From: Hyphodiscus hymeniophilus
Lineage: Eukaryota > Ascomycota > Leotiomycetes > Helotiales > Hyphodiscaceae
Direction of reading: 5' to 3'
DNA length: 64,000 bases
Assembly: GCA_016508695.1 (NCBI GenBank)
Contig: VNKQ01000005.1
Span: 124,001-188,000, forward strand
Part shown: one piece after another, positions 23,549-34,773 of the stretch
How positions within the stretch are numbered: the first letter of the stretch is position 1
How the letters are laid out: every line of letters starts with the position of its first letter
Position numbers and translations under genes: made by a program
Notes under the pieces: model-generated
Told to the model about the DNA's origin: nothing
Database searches by the model: none
What the model saw: only the letters and a program-made list of their open reading frames with translations

Positions 23549-24087
23549 TTATGGTTATGGATTTGTTGGTTGTTGGAATTGGAATTGTTTGAAAAGGTAA
23601 TTGGAGGAGTGAAACCTGTGAAGATCGATCTGTGAAGAAATCTTTGACGAACGAGCAGAAAAGATGGAGGGTTGGGGAGGAGAGTTTTCGATATATACCT
23701 TTGGTGAGGCACAATAGGAGGTGGACAATAGCCGAGCCCCTATTGTGTCGATTGTTCACAACTACGTCGATGATCTGAGGGTTTGGACAATAGGAAGATA
23801 GGATAATAGCACAACACAGCGAGGATTGAATTGTTAACTAATTTTAATTGGCAGAAGACGTGTTTGAAGCATTCTATTTTCCTTGGCGCGTTTCAAGCAA
23901 GTTGTTTGGATATTTCGCTGCGCTCAATGGAGCACCTCTCGCTTATTCAAAGTCGTTTACGGAATCACAGCACCGACATCTGGATCACAGGACATTGAGA
24001 TAATGCTTGGATTTGTTACATGTCCCTAGACGCATCATCTGGCTTTCTGGCCTACTTTAAGCAATTGTTGGTAAGGAATCAGAAATT
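23549..24087. other. Spacer with promoter of paralogue B
   Basis: 539 nt. Apart from the ACAATAG block (separate entry), no feature between ~23830 and the stop of the HET gene. Confidence 0.6.
23711..23793 (-). promoter_or_regulatory. ACAATAG-repeat promoter of paralogue B
   Basis: ACAATAG at 23711, 23725 and 23787 on the plus strand, and the reverse form CTATTGT at 23740, making a local inverted repeat (23725-23746). TCACAACTAC lies at 23756-23765. The layout parallels the promoter at 14.4 kb, including the extended matches GACAATAGCCGA and GACAATAGGA. It sits 163-245 nt upstream of the start codon. Confidence 0.65.
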
Positions 24088-26217
24088 TCAAATCAGGTAC
24101 ACAGTCCGTTGCTGCGGTTCCGCCTTGATCCAATCTGCCTCGTCGAGACTGAAAACTTGAAGTCGCTGTGAGATGCCTCTTGAATCCGTCGTGATCATTA
24201 AGGTGTGCATAATTTCCTTCGTTTCATCCTCGCGAGCATCGTCAAATCTCAATTCGATGACTTCTCTGGTCTCTTTTGCTATAGCCACAAATTCAAACTC
24301 CACCAATTGTGAGTTGTCTTTGCGCCATTTGGGATCGAGCATGAGAGACCCAATTGACGTCGCATATGAGTTTTCGGAGGCTGGTGATCCCGTGAGATGG
24401 ACTGTAAACCGTTTGGAGAGTGATGGGTGAGATTCGTTGAAGGAGGTACTGTGCACCCGAAGACGGGCTGTTGAAGCCTCGAAAAGGAGCACGTGAGAGG
24501 GATTGAGTGATTCTGGTAGGTGACAAAAGCGAACCAAGGCCGGCTCCGTACGCTCTGTTGTGCCATATCTCGCTATTCCTTCGATGAGTCTGAATTTATG
24601 ACCCCCCTCGTCTTGATGATCGTCGAATCGATACCAGTTGACCAGTGTCTTGAAGTCTTCCAGCGACCACTCCATGTTGCGGCGAGTACCGTGCCAGTTG
24701 GTAAAACGGATGCTTTCCAGCTCGAGTATCTGCTGGTTCCATTCAACCCAGCTCCAGGTCGGGAAACACATTCGACGAGCTTCGGGCATAAAACAGCCGG
24801 TATCAAATAAGAGACACTGCTCGAAGAACCGTATTGGTATTCCGTAAAAGAAAGTGGTCTCCAGAGTGGCCCGTAGTGAAGCTACGACACCTCCAAAGGC
24901 ATCAAGCGCATCTTGCTGATATGTCAGCTTCCTTGCCGTATAATCCTTTACCAAGGTCGTATATGTCCGGAAAAAATCATACTCGGGAAACGATACAGTG
25001 TACAGATCACGCTTAACTGCCAGGAACTCTCGGGAACTTGCCCGATTATCCCAGGATTGATCAACGTCCCCCGGCTCATCTTCCCAGCAAATGTCCTCGC
25101 AGAACTGGGCGCTGTTACAATTCCACAGAATTTGGTTTTCGGTAAATATCAGAAGCCGGTTCGAGAGGAAGCCTTCTTGGAAGGTCCACGCTCGACGATT
25201 CCATGTTGACGCTCGCATCGCATCTCGTGGCGAAGGCTGGACACTGGCCAAAGTCATCCCTTCAACCTGCACCGACTTTTGAAGCACAGACCGCGAACCA
25301 TTCCGGACCCCGGCAAGACCAGCCCATGAGTTGTCACCAGCAGCAGCAACAATAGTCAATTGTGCACCTCCATAGATGACGCTCATTTGCTCAGCCAGCT
25401 CGGTGCTTCCGTTGGAGAAAGAGTCACGTAGGAACTCGTCAATGCAAAGTGCATCAACCCACAGAAAGGGCAATGAGAGCATCTCGCAAAGCAATATCGC
25501 GTCTTTGATGGTTTGTGGTACTCGCTCCCACACATCCTGGAGGGACCAACCGTGATCCCCACGAACAAGGTCCTTGTGGTGCAGTTGAGGGATGTCCGCG
25601 CTACCCCAAACGTAGCTCAGAGCGGCATACTTGCTCTGGGGAGATGCTGTGATAATCGATTTCGAAGCTATTTCGATGAGAAGACTTGGAACTCCCATAG
25701 CTGTAGACTGTGGCTTGCAATCTGTATGGCGAATTTCATCACCAGAGCCCATACATGAGTCCAGCCAATAGCGAACAAGATGAAGGTCCATATCTTCACA
25801 CACGCGACGACCCCTCAGATAACTTCCCGCGTCCGAGATGAAACCTGGGGAAGAGTTATGTAGACATTGAATTTCACACCCGTAAATTCTCTCGTCCAGC
25901 AAGTTGTCTCTGCCGTCAGTTAACGTTAGCCATCTGATCGAGTGCATACGATCGTCTGCTGAATAACCCCACACGTCTTCCGATTTAATGCTGATGGACG
26001 TCTCTTCCGGCCGCAGAAATGCTTTTTCGAAGGACGGCTCTTGCGCGACACACTGAACCAAGAACAAACATAATGGGCAGGAGAGATTCGCCAGCAGCTT
26101 CCCAAGGTTCCTTTCTGCCAAGCTTTCTTCGTAAAACATGTTTTCGATGTCCATTTCCTGGCATTCGAGGCAGAGCTTGGGCCGGCTCGGATTAATTCCA
26201 TCATGGCCATGGTCCAT
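24088..26217 (-). CDS. HET-domain (heterokaryon incompatibility) protein
   Basis: 709 residues, single exon, starting MDHGHDGINPSRPK. The HET domain is clear: KYAALSYVWG (about residue 200), then LPFLWVDALCID, then AEQMSVIYGGAQLTIVAAAG, and downstream STWNRRAWTFQEGFLSNRLL. In fungi HET domains trigger vegetative incompatibility cell death and, more broadly, self/non-self or immune-like responses; HET activity is usually carried by the ~150-residue domain. The N-terminus has CLECQEMDIENMF and CPLCLF, a Cys-containing lead common in this gene family but not a proven zinc site. The C-terminal ~330 residues lack NACHT, WD or ankyrin repeats, so this is a HET-plus-unknown architecture. Confidence 0.92.
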   Translation of the reverse strand: MDHGHDGINPSRPKLCLECQEMDIENMFYEESLAERNLGKLLANLSCPLCLFLVQCVAQEPSFEKAFLRPEETSISIKSEDVWGYSADDRMHSIRWLTLTDGRDNLLDERIYGCEIQCLHNSSPGFISDAGSYLRGRRVCEDMDLHLVRYWLDSCMGSGDEIRHTDCKPQSTAMGVPSLLIEIASKSIITASPQSKYAALSYVWGSADIPQLHHKDLVRGDHGWSLQDVWERVPQTIKDAILLCEMLSLPFLWVDALCIDEFLRDSFSNGSTELAEQMSVIYGGAQLTIVAAAGDNSWAGLAGVRNGSRSVLQKSVQVEGMTLASVQPSPRDAMRASTWNRRAWTFQEGFLSNRLLIFTENQILWNCNSAQFCEDICWEDEPGDVDQSWDNRASSREFLAVKRDLYTVSFPEYDFFRTYTTLVKDYTARKLTYQQDALDAFGGVVASLRATLETTFFYGIPIRFFEQCLLFDTGCFMPEARRMCFPTWSWVEWNQQILELESIRFTNWHGTRRNMEWSLEDFKTLVNWYRFDDHQDEGGHKFRLIEGIARYGTTERTEPALVRFCHLPESLNPSHVLLFEASTARLRVHSTSFNESHPSLSKRFTVHLTGSPASENSYATSIGSLMLDPKWRKDNSQLVEFEFVAIAKETREVIELRFDDAREDETKEIMHTLMITTDSRGISQRLQVFSLDEADWIKAEPQQRTVYLI

Positions 26218-26673
26218 TATCGTCTCCTCCCTATGAAACCTTGGTGTCCGGTGACACGATTCATACTCATCGCCATGTAGATCAACAAGAGTGCCGAGGT
26301 ACTGTCTTGTGCTAAGAAAGAACGAGGTGGTTTCGCCAATCTACTAGCGTAATGAACTTGCCTTGGTATTTGTAGCCTACATATTGCGGAAAAAATATAA
26401 TCCGAGACGAGCTACGGAGATAAATAATTCCTTCCCCATCGTCTTTACATTCCTCAATCCGATTGCAACGGAGCTAACCTCTTCACATGATGATGTCTTC
26501 TTGTATACTCCGACGGCAATAGTGGACCACCTGCTAAATGTCCAATGAGATTGAATCTCGGCGGTGCCCATTGCTTGTTCATCTGCTACGTTATATATAC
26601 CTCGAGCCGCTCGAATGCTAACCTTCTCCAATTTGATTTCCCTTTCTGAGTTCCAACTACATTCCCATTGTGT
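26218..26673. other. Divergent promoter, HET gene / short-chain dehydrogenase
   Basis: 456 nt between two divergently transcribed genes. A possible TATA-like ATATATAC lies at ~26593 on the plus strand, about 80 nt upstream of the SDR start. No other element recognised. Confidence 0.5.
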
Positions 26674-27843
26674 ATGCCAAAAGCTCCACAAGTCATGCCT
26701 TTACCAGCAAAAAACCCTCCCATCTCAACCCTATCCCAATTCATCCCTCCTTGGCCTCCAAAATTCACGGACAAAGACCTCCCCTCCCTCGCTGGGAAAG
26801 TATACATAATCACCGGCGCTGCATCGGGGATCGGCTATCAGCTCACAAAGCTCCTCTATCTCAAAGGAGCGACTGTATATATCGCAGCTCGGTCCCAGTC
26901 TCGTTGTGATGGTGCCATCGAGCAACTGCTCTCGGAGATTGAGTCTCTAAGTGGTAACGAGAAGATACGTGGCAAACTGGACAGTATGGTCATTGATCTA
27001 TCCGACTTGAAGACAATTCGGCCTGGAGTTGAGAGTTTCTTGAAGAAAGAGTCGAGGCTTGATATCTTGGTTCACAACGCAGCTGTTATGAGCGTCGCCT
27101 TCGGTTCAAAGGACAAACAGGTCTGTAATAACACGCGATTTGTTTTGCGAGGGACTCTAACAGTATTTCTTGGTAGGGCAACGATCTAGAAATGGGCACG
27201 AACTGCCTTGGCCCATACCTTTTAACCCTCCTCCTCGAGCCTGTTCTTGCCTCCACATCCACACAACCCAACACAACAGCCGGGAGCGTCCGCATCATCT
27301 GGGTGGTTTCCATCCTGCAAGGCCAACTCCAGAAGGGGGCCATGACATTCGAGTCGGACGGAACCCCTAAGGTTCTGCAAGGATTGATGGCAAATTATAT
27401 GCAGTCCAAAGTTGGTGTTGCGTGGCTAGCTGGCTTATTCGCAGACCGGTTGGGGCAAAAGGGCGTGCTAAGTGTGTCCGTGCATCCAGGACTGATGCCG
27501 ACGGCATTGCAGAAACATCAGCCATGGTTTTTCCGCTCCATTATTCGGCCTTCGCTGGTATGTCCCTCTCCCTGTACACAATTATCACCAGTTATAGAAA
27601 CTGATAATCATATAGAAGTTCGTGTACAAGCCCCCAATCAATGGCGCATATACTATTCTTTATGCTGCGTTCTCCCCTGAGGTGACGATGGAAGACAACG
27701 GCGGGTATTGCATGGCTTGGGGTCGGAAATGTGATTTACCTGACGAGATTCTATTGGCGAAGAAGAGTGTGGCTGAAGGTGGAAGCGGCTCTGAGAAGAA
27801 GTTCTTGGATTATTGTAACAGGCAACTGAAGGAGTTCGTGTGA
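26674..27843 (+). CDS. Short-chain dehydrogenase/reductase
   Basis: Three exons (26674-27120, 27177-27557, 27616-27843) give 351 residues. After a ~40-residue lead comes the Rossmann fold GKVYIITGAASGIGYQLTKLL (TGxxxGIG cofactor motif), then DILVHNAAVMS (NNAG equivalent), LEMGTNCLGPYLLT, and a catalytic-type YMQSKVGVAWL (YxxxK). The cofactor is NAD(P); the closest general look is to the light-dependent protochlorophyllide reductase/retinol dehydrogenase-like fungal SDRs. Substrate unknown. It is the start of the metabolic stretch and faces the HET gene. Its 3' end is only ~50 nt from the convergent Zn2Cys6 regulator. Confidence 0.9.
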
Positions 27844-27891
27844 CAAAGTACATATCCACGGTTAATGAGCCGGACCACTTCGACCAGGTCG

Positions 27892-30353
27892 TCATAAAAT
27901 GTAATCCTCATTCATTCCATCTCCGAGGTCTGTATTGAAGTCTGGCCATGCATCTTTCACAGCGGATTGTTGTGGTCGTACTTGAGTGTCGAACATCTCC
28001 CAGTCGAAGTCATTGGGAACGTTCAATATTGATTCGAAAGGATCTGCCTGCACCCCCATATCAAGGTCGGGCAGGGTTGCCAATCTAGAAGAGGACGTAT
28101 TGCTACCCGTCGTATGACTGAAGGAAAAATCTTGCTTTCCTTCCTCACAACCTCGATCATGGGTGGCAGAGTTGGACACCACTGGTAAGGCCGAAGCATC
28201 GACCGCGGGAGAATCGCTATTGGAAAGGCCAATTATTGGTGATAATCTCGATACGTCATTTGTATTTCGACGGGCATAAGCCTTTTCTTGACTGAGGACA
28301 AGTCTGTCTTTGGGTGGACGTTGCCTTCCTAGCGCCTGATAAACCTTCTCGACCATGCCTGTCAGTACTAGAGACGCCCTCTTTGCTTCGGGAGAGAGCT
28401 TTAAAGCCGCCTCCCAATTATCGCGCGACATTTCAAGCATATCAAGGCTCGCCTGAATATCGGCTTGATGTGTGCTGTATGGATCTTTGATATCGCTCAT
28501 GACGTTGAGGTAGATAATCATAGCTGCGAGTAGAAAACGGTGCGTTGAGAAGGAAGAAAGAAACCATTGATCAAGTGGTAATGGTCCTCCAGGAGATGCG
28601 GCTCGGTGTACAAGAGCTTGGCGGTGTATGAGCTTCTTTGAAGCGTCAAGTCCCGCTTGCTTTGAATATTGATACTCTGGATATTCCCGAGCCTTTAAAA
28701 GAAACTTTCGATGGAGCATACATCGACTCTTTTCGTAAAGCACTGAAACAGTGAAACGTTTGAGAATGGTACTCGGCGAGTCTGTGACATCAATCTCGGA
28801 TTCGTCAAGCCGAAGTTGCGGAGGGACCTTGTTGTATGCAGCGCGTAATGATGAATCCAATGTCATTACTTCGTCGAATGGTGGGAGATGTAGTTTGTTG
28901 GCGACGACCATAATTTTCCCAGCTTCCTCGCTTAGCCTCCCTTTACAGAGAGCGTAAGACATTGGAGTCATTTCCGATTCGGGGCGAGATGGGGGTAATT
29001 CTGTGCAATCCTCATCAAAGTCTTCATCCTGCAAGTTGCGTGGAGGTAGTGTATCGCTCTCGATTGTTTGGACCATCCCAGGGAGGCCAATATGAAAACT
29101 GGTTAGGAGATCCAGCTGCTTGATATGATACCACATGCGTCGTCGAGCTTCTGCTTCAAATGGAGTGAAATTTGTCCCAATCTTACTTGAATCACGATGA
29201 AGACCCGTGCGAAGTGCCAGTCTGACAGCAACACTCATCAAGAGATAGCAGTGGACCTGATCATCTCCACTCATCAAAAACTCAGCTTCTCCGTAAATCA
29301 TCATGGTTTCCAAGGTATATCGAGTAGGCTTGGTGTAATCTGAGAGTATAAGGCACTGCACACAGTTCTCTTTATACGCTCGAAGCATCTCACGAGGTGA
29401 AGCACGTGTATCTGCATGGACCTCTCCTGCAGCGACAATAGAGAGGGTAGCTAATAACATAAATGCGTAGAGAAGGCCAACGAAGATAGTCGGAGTACCC
29501 TCTGGATCGAGCCAAAACTGGCGGTAGTTCTTATTGAAGGTAGGTCTGTGGATAATGACTGAAAACACATTAGCGAAAAGTGCATGTGTCTAAGTGAGTA
29601 TCTTACATAACGCCGGACTTGTAGAGTTGAAGTAACGAGATATCAGACGATCCACAGCAAGCCGCGGTGGAAGGTCCGCCAGCATATCTGCCTTTCCTGC
29701 AGGAGACCCGATATCCCACAGAAACGAACTATAGTGACTACTGCGCTCTCGGTCGGAGTCCTCGACGGACTCCTCCAAGAACCCCTTCACTTCTTCTATC
29801 TCCGATATGTAAGTATATAACCAAACATTAGTGTGGATGATGTTCTTACGTCGTCAACTATAGCCGCCCAGTGAGTTGCTCCCACATAAACTTGCCCCTG
29901 GGTTAGAAGCACTTGACCATACGCGGGATCTTGTTGCTCGTTGGTCTGTTCTTGGTTATGTTGACTGAAAGGACTACGCACGATTCCGTCTGAAAAAGCG
30001 GGAGAATTTGACGGAGCTTCATGAGCCACCGGTCCTTGAGTTGTCATGACATCTTTGACCAAACTTTCAAGATGCTTCACTCTGTTTTGCAAACTGACAG
30101 CAGGCTTCCAAGGTGTCATAGGAAAGGTACACTGCGATGATCTCCCCTTACGAACACATTGCGAGCAAGGTTGTTGTCGGTCGCATTTAAGCTTGCCATG
30201 GCGGCAACTACTACAGCTCAGTTGAAGTCTATTTCGTTTCTGGCCGACAGAATGTGATTGTGTAGAGTTCCCGCTTCCGCCGTGATCTATGTTATCACCT
30301 GCGAAATGTAGACGTTCCATGGGAACTGTCAATGGTGGTGGAGTCATGTTCAT
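27892..30353 (-). CDS. Zn2Cys6 transcription factor with fungal-specific TF domain
   Basis: Three exons (30353-29850, 29799-29607, 29558-27892) give 787 residues. The zinc binuclear cluster near residue 47 is CSSCRHGKLKCDRQQPCSQC followed by VRKGRSSQCTF (CX2CX6C...CX2CX6C pattern). A linker with a short coiled coil follows (SLQNRVKHLESLVKDV). The fungal-specific middle homology domain starts around IIHRPTFNKNYRQFW, with VAVRLALRTGLHRD and EARRRMWYHIKQLD, its usual landmarks. The acidic C-terminus ends FNTDLGDGMNEDYIL, a plausible activation region. The first intron uses a GAG acceptor, which is slightly unusual but is the only one that keeps frame. It may regulate the neighbouring SDR (convergent) or the MFS/TLC genes; target unknown. 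Confidence 0.92.
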
Positions 30354-31222
30354 AGAAGACCAGGACAGGGACGTTACTTTCCTACTGTGCTTGTACGGTT
30401 AACTGCAGTGACACTTTGTGCTGTAAGTCGAATGGGGATAGCGGGGCTTTCAGCCTCGCGTTGTTATCCAAACTTGCTTCGACCACATCAATCAACCAGG
30501 TCTGTATTCCCATTTCTCTTACATTAACATACGAGTGTATCAGACTTTGGTGCCAACATAGCAGGATGGCGGTGGCTATACTGCGCTGTGGTGGAGGTCG
30601 AAAATTGGCTCCTCGCTCCGAATCTATCCAATGGTACTCCCCCGCCTTACTCATAAAAGCCTTTGAGAGTCGACGCGAAGATCAGTCTTCTCGTTCTGCA
30701 CCTGGCTCTTCGAAAGTCCCACGGCAATGTATCATCGAGCAAGTAGAAGTCGCACCAAATCCCTCATCAGGAAACCGTCCTAAAATTGGAGCTTCGCTGC
30801 GAAATATGCCTCGATCACCAGCAGACACGAGGGCAAGACAAGCAGTGGTCGACAAAAGAGTTATCGTGTATGCGCCCAATGTGCTGGCTACTGGCTGTAG
30901 AGGTGGCAAAGTTCCCATTGAATAGTCTAAGTGGATGTTTTCGGGCGTTCGTGATGCTCTGGATTAAAAAGGATCCGGCTTGTGGGATTTTCGAGAATAT
31001 CGTTGGTCTTATGCTTGGAGGGCTTCATTACACGAATCCGAGGATCTATGAAGCTGTTGGCAAATCAAACCTTTAGCCCAGTGAAAGGTCGTGCGATACA
31101 GATATGACGAACTAAGTAGTTGTTCATTCTTTAGCACTAGCAAGTACACTCTCTATCACAAATACATACTCCCTTTCAACGTACACTATGTACAATTCAA
31201 ATTTCATAATTCGCGTACTAAG
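30354..31222. other. Intergenic region between two minus-strand genes
   Basis: 869 nt. Open frames on both strands (30382-30654 minus, 30416-30925 plus) have no recognisable domain, start context or splice structure. I see nothing I can support. Confidence 0.5.
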
Positions 31223-32234
31223 CTACTTGACTTTTCGTAGGTCTCCTTTCAACAAAATCTTGGAGAACCAGTAGAAACCCTGGAGATGAAGGAAGGCCAT
31301 GGACCCAAGCTGAATGATCGCCAGTACAACAGGCATTGTCTGCACTTCCTGGACGCCTTGATGTCCAGTACTCAGCAAAGGAGGAACAATATGTTGTACC
31401 CCTAACTTTGGATGGGGGTCCCTCCTAGTCAGAATCATGTCGCGTCCCATCTGGAATATTGTCATCGACCCTAAGGCCAGCCTGAAGATCGCGTAGGTCG
31501 AGAGTAAAAAGCCTCGATTGACGGTCCGATACCAGGTCTTCCTCCTTCCCGAATTGTCGAGTTGGCGCTGGAAATTTAGGAAGATGTTGGGAAGTTCCCA
31601 AAGAAGGTATGCTCCTGTGTAGTGCAAGGCAAGTGGTCGCTCCGAGGCTGTTAGTTTTTCCTTGGAGGATTTTTTTCAGAGGTATACATACAAAGCCAAG
31701 AGACACGGCGAAGAGAGCGCACATTGCGTGTCCAAACATGAACATCCCATGAAATTCTCTTTGTACCCAAGTCGAGCCTAGGTGAAAGACGAAATATCCC
31801 GTCGTCACAGCCAACGCCCTTGTTGTTTCTCTATGATACCCCAAGATCATTTCCTGGGGACTCAAATCATGGCGAAACTCGCGATGCGATGATAGATAGA
31901 AACTAAGCGCAGTGCTGATACATGATTGTGCAATGCTCACAATATTGATGTGCCATAGTGAGTGGGTGATTTTTAATGGCGCTGGTGAAGGATTGAGCTT
32001 TTCGAGAGCCCTCCAGAGCCATGGAGCTACTACGCTATACACGAGCTGGTAGAATATTGCGGATAAGATTACTAGTGGGAGATGTAAGGGAAGGGCTGGT
32101 AGATTGAGACATCTAGGACCAAAGACAACTTGCGGATCGAGAAGCAGATAGTCGAGGGGATTGAAGTAAAGCGACATTTCCGTATTGAGGTCTAAAATCT
32201 CAAAGAACTCAGAGCAAGTCTTGAGAGCTACCAT
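31223..32234 (-). CDS. TLC-domain multi-pass membrane protein (TLCD4/TMEM56-like)
   Basis: Two exons (32234-31688, 31647-31223) give 323 residues, using the GTATAC donor that preserves frame. About seven hydrophobic segments are present. Landmarks of the TRAM-LAG1-CLN8 domain: LGYHRETTRALAVTTGYFVFH, REFHGMFMFGHAMCAL and, after the intron, LHYTGAYLLWELPNIFLNF. The ceramide-synthase Lag motif (HHxxT) is absent, so a sphingolipid synthase role is unlikely; relatives of this type act in ER or plasma-membrane lipid organisation. The divergent partner is the MFS exporter. Confidence 0.8.
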
Positions 32235-32823
32235 TTATTAAGTAGGTGCTCCCGTCCCAGCATTTGCTCGCATTATCATGGGACGGTCCTTCACGGCACG
32301 CCATCCGATAAAGTGGACCAAACCCACAAAGCTGCGAGGATTTTCAAAATAGCTATAACATCTGTTCTAGATTCAAACCCACGTCTAAACCATTGATTCC
32401 ACATCGTGTAGATAACGGATGTAAGTCCTGATCGAGATTTCAAGTTTCACTGCAGCGACCTACAGGCGACAGTAGTTCCGTCGTCTCACGTCAGCGCCAG
32501 ATGTTAGGGCTGACTGGGCGCTATCCATCAGTTCTGTTACTTCTGTAAAGAAACCTCCGCCGATCTACCCGTCTTTAGTGACGGCTCTAGCTCTTCATCC
32601 AGAGGATACTCCCGTTGTACGGCGGTAAAGAATTTAAGAATGATACTCCCACTTCCTGTCTGCAATAGTGTGCTTTGGGAGCCCGGGCTGGAACTCGGCA
32701 TTTGCTTCTCATCTGACAGCTCAACTGCTCACAGGGTAAATTACCAGATCATTTCTCAGCAAGGTTGTATCACCTCCTTCACTTAACTCATATCTATCTT
32801 TTAGGTTTCTGTTCGTATCGAAT
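32235..32823. other. Divergent promoter, TLC-domain gene / MFS exporter
   Basis: 589 nt between two divergent start codons. No TGCGGWTCCGCA-type site and no other strong motif noticed. Confidence 0.5.
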
Positions 32824-34773
32824 ATGGAAGAAAAGACTCCGATCGATGTGGAGGAGAAGTCATCTACAACCACAACTTCCACAAGCGAGGTTCCAGTCCA
32901 GGTCACAGCAGAGATCTCACAAAATGACACAGATCCGCCGAAACAGAAGAAGTCGTTAGCTTTCATGCTAGCATTTGCTTCCATCATGGCGAGCAATTTC
33001 ATCTCAATAATGGATACGGTAATCGTAGCAACGGCCCTACCAGCGATTGCACATGGTTTGAAAGCAAAGTCGAATGAAGCGTACTGGTTAGGCTCTGGGT
33101 TCTTGTTCGCTCAAGCCGTCAGCCAGCCGCTGTATGGAACAATGTCGAACGTGTTTGGAAGGAAGTATTTGTTCCTCTTTGCGATGTCACTCTTCACGAT
33201 TGCGAGTGTGTTCTGTGCGACAGCACAGAGTGTGCAGTGGTTGATTGCTGCGAGAGTTGTAAGTCATGAGAATTCCATACATCGTTCCTGCTTGCTTTTG
33301 GATCTAATCCGTAAAATGGATCACTGACTTTCTCAGTTTCAAGGCCTTGGTTCAGGAGGGATCCTCGTTCTAGGCTCAATATTGGTGACTGATATGGTCT
33401 CCCTCCACGAACGTGGGAAATACATCGGAATAATATCCCTTGCCTCAGCACTCGGCTTGATCAGTGGTATCCTTATAGGAGCCGCAGTCGGCGCACTGGC
33501 AAGCTGGAGAATGTAAGTTGCCATACCCAATTTGCATTCCTCAAGCCTTTGTCCAATGCTGACCATCTCAGCATCTTTTGGATTAACATCCCGCTCTGTG
33601 TTCCTTCAATAGCAGGGATATGCTTCTTCATTCACCTCGACTCGCAGCCAGGTTCGATCAAGGAGCGATTGGAAAGAGCGGACTGGACTGGGATTACGAT
33701 GATTACCGGTTCATTGATCTCCGTCCTATACGGAGTAACGAGCGGTGGTGTACTCCATCCCTGGAAGTCAGCGGCCGTCATTGTTAGTATCGTCATTGGG
33801 GTGGCCGGTACTGGAGCATTTTTGATATACGAGGAGTTCTTCGCAAGCGAACCCATGATCCCTTTGCGCATCTTCAAGAGTCGATCATCGGCTGCAGCAT
33901 ATGCGAGTGCTTTTGTGCTGGGATTTGTGCTCTGGGCAATGCAGTACTACCTCATACTCTACGTGAGTCCTGGCCCTGCCTTCGACGTACTGACAGACTG
34001 AACTTCATTGCATAGTTTCTCGTCACTCAACACCATTCTCTCTTGGGATCCGGGATATCCATTCTTCCCGGCACAGCATTCGTGCCCATCGGAGCAGTTG
34101 CAGGAGGTTTCATCATCTCTAAGCTCCAGCGATTCCGGACGGTCAATTCGATTTCTTGGTTGTTAGTAACGGTTGGCTTCTCGTTGATGACCCAGTTGAA
34201 GATTGACTCCCCAAACGAAGTCAATTAGGATTTCAGGTCCTCTATGCCATCGGAGGAGGTATTGTGAGTGACTCGAATAAAATAAGTCCTCGTTCTTACA
34301 ATCACTGACGAAGCTGCCAGCTGTTCCCAGGTAGAGTGTGCGCCGTGCAGGCTTCCGTAACAGACGAAGACGTCCCAATGGCTACGGCAATGGTTTCATT
34401 CCTCGGCTCGTTGGGCCAAGCATTTGGTGTTGGAATCGGTGGCGGCCTTTTCCAAAACCTTTGGAGCAAACGTATCCAGCGAGAACTATTATCGGGAAAA
34501 GTCTCGCCGAAGTACCTCATCACTTATCGCCAAGCTGAGCAGGTGGCATCGTTGACCGAAGGCTTTCCCGAGCCCGTTCAGAGAATATATCGGGTGGTGA
34601 TGGCTGATGTCATCGATTCGCTGTTCATCTTGCTGGCTGTACTCTCGGCGGTGGCCTTTGTTGCGAGTCTGCGGAGTCGGAACCTGAGCTTGAGTAGAGA
34701 GACAAAAAGTGCCCAGCAATTCAAAGAGAAAGTAAGGATCGAAAGTTTTGAAAGCTGTCAGAAGGAATGTTGA
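32824..34773 (+). CDS. MFS exporter, DHA2-like drug/metabolite:proton antiporter, with an apparent frameshift
   Basis: Starts MEEKTPIDVEEKSST. Exons 32824-33258, 33337-33512, 33572-33962, 34016-34263 and 34321-34773. Motifs: SNFISIMDTVIVATALPAI (TM1, the D-T-V-I-V-A-T-A-L-P antiporter signature), FQGLGSGGILVLGSILVTD, and RMIFWINIPLC. It likely exports a toxic compound or metabolite. In exon 4 the frame reads DSPNEVN then TAG at 34226-34228, whereas the conserved continuation LGFQVLYAIGGGILFPGR is in the next frame; one extra base would restore continuity. A 72-nt intron (GTAACG at 34163 to CAG at 34236) would avoid the stop, but would delete conserved membrane-segment residues. So this is either a recent pseudogene, a base-call error, or an unusual splice. 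Tail: SLSRETKSAQQFKEK. Confidence 0.82.

Noticed and set aside
30382..30925. Overlapping open frames between the TF and TLC genes
   Set aside because: No domain, no good start context and no splice signals; frames on opposite strands mirror each other.
34163..34238. A 72-nt intron as the normal structure of the DHA2 exporter
   Set aside because: It restores the frame but removes residues that are conserved in the family, so a frameshift is the better reading; kept as an alternative only.
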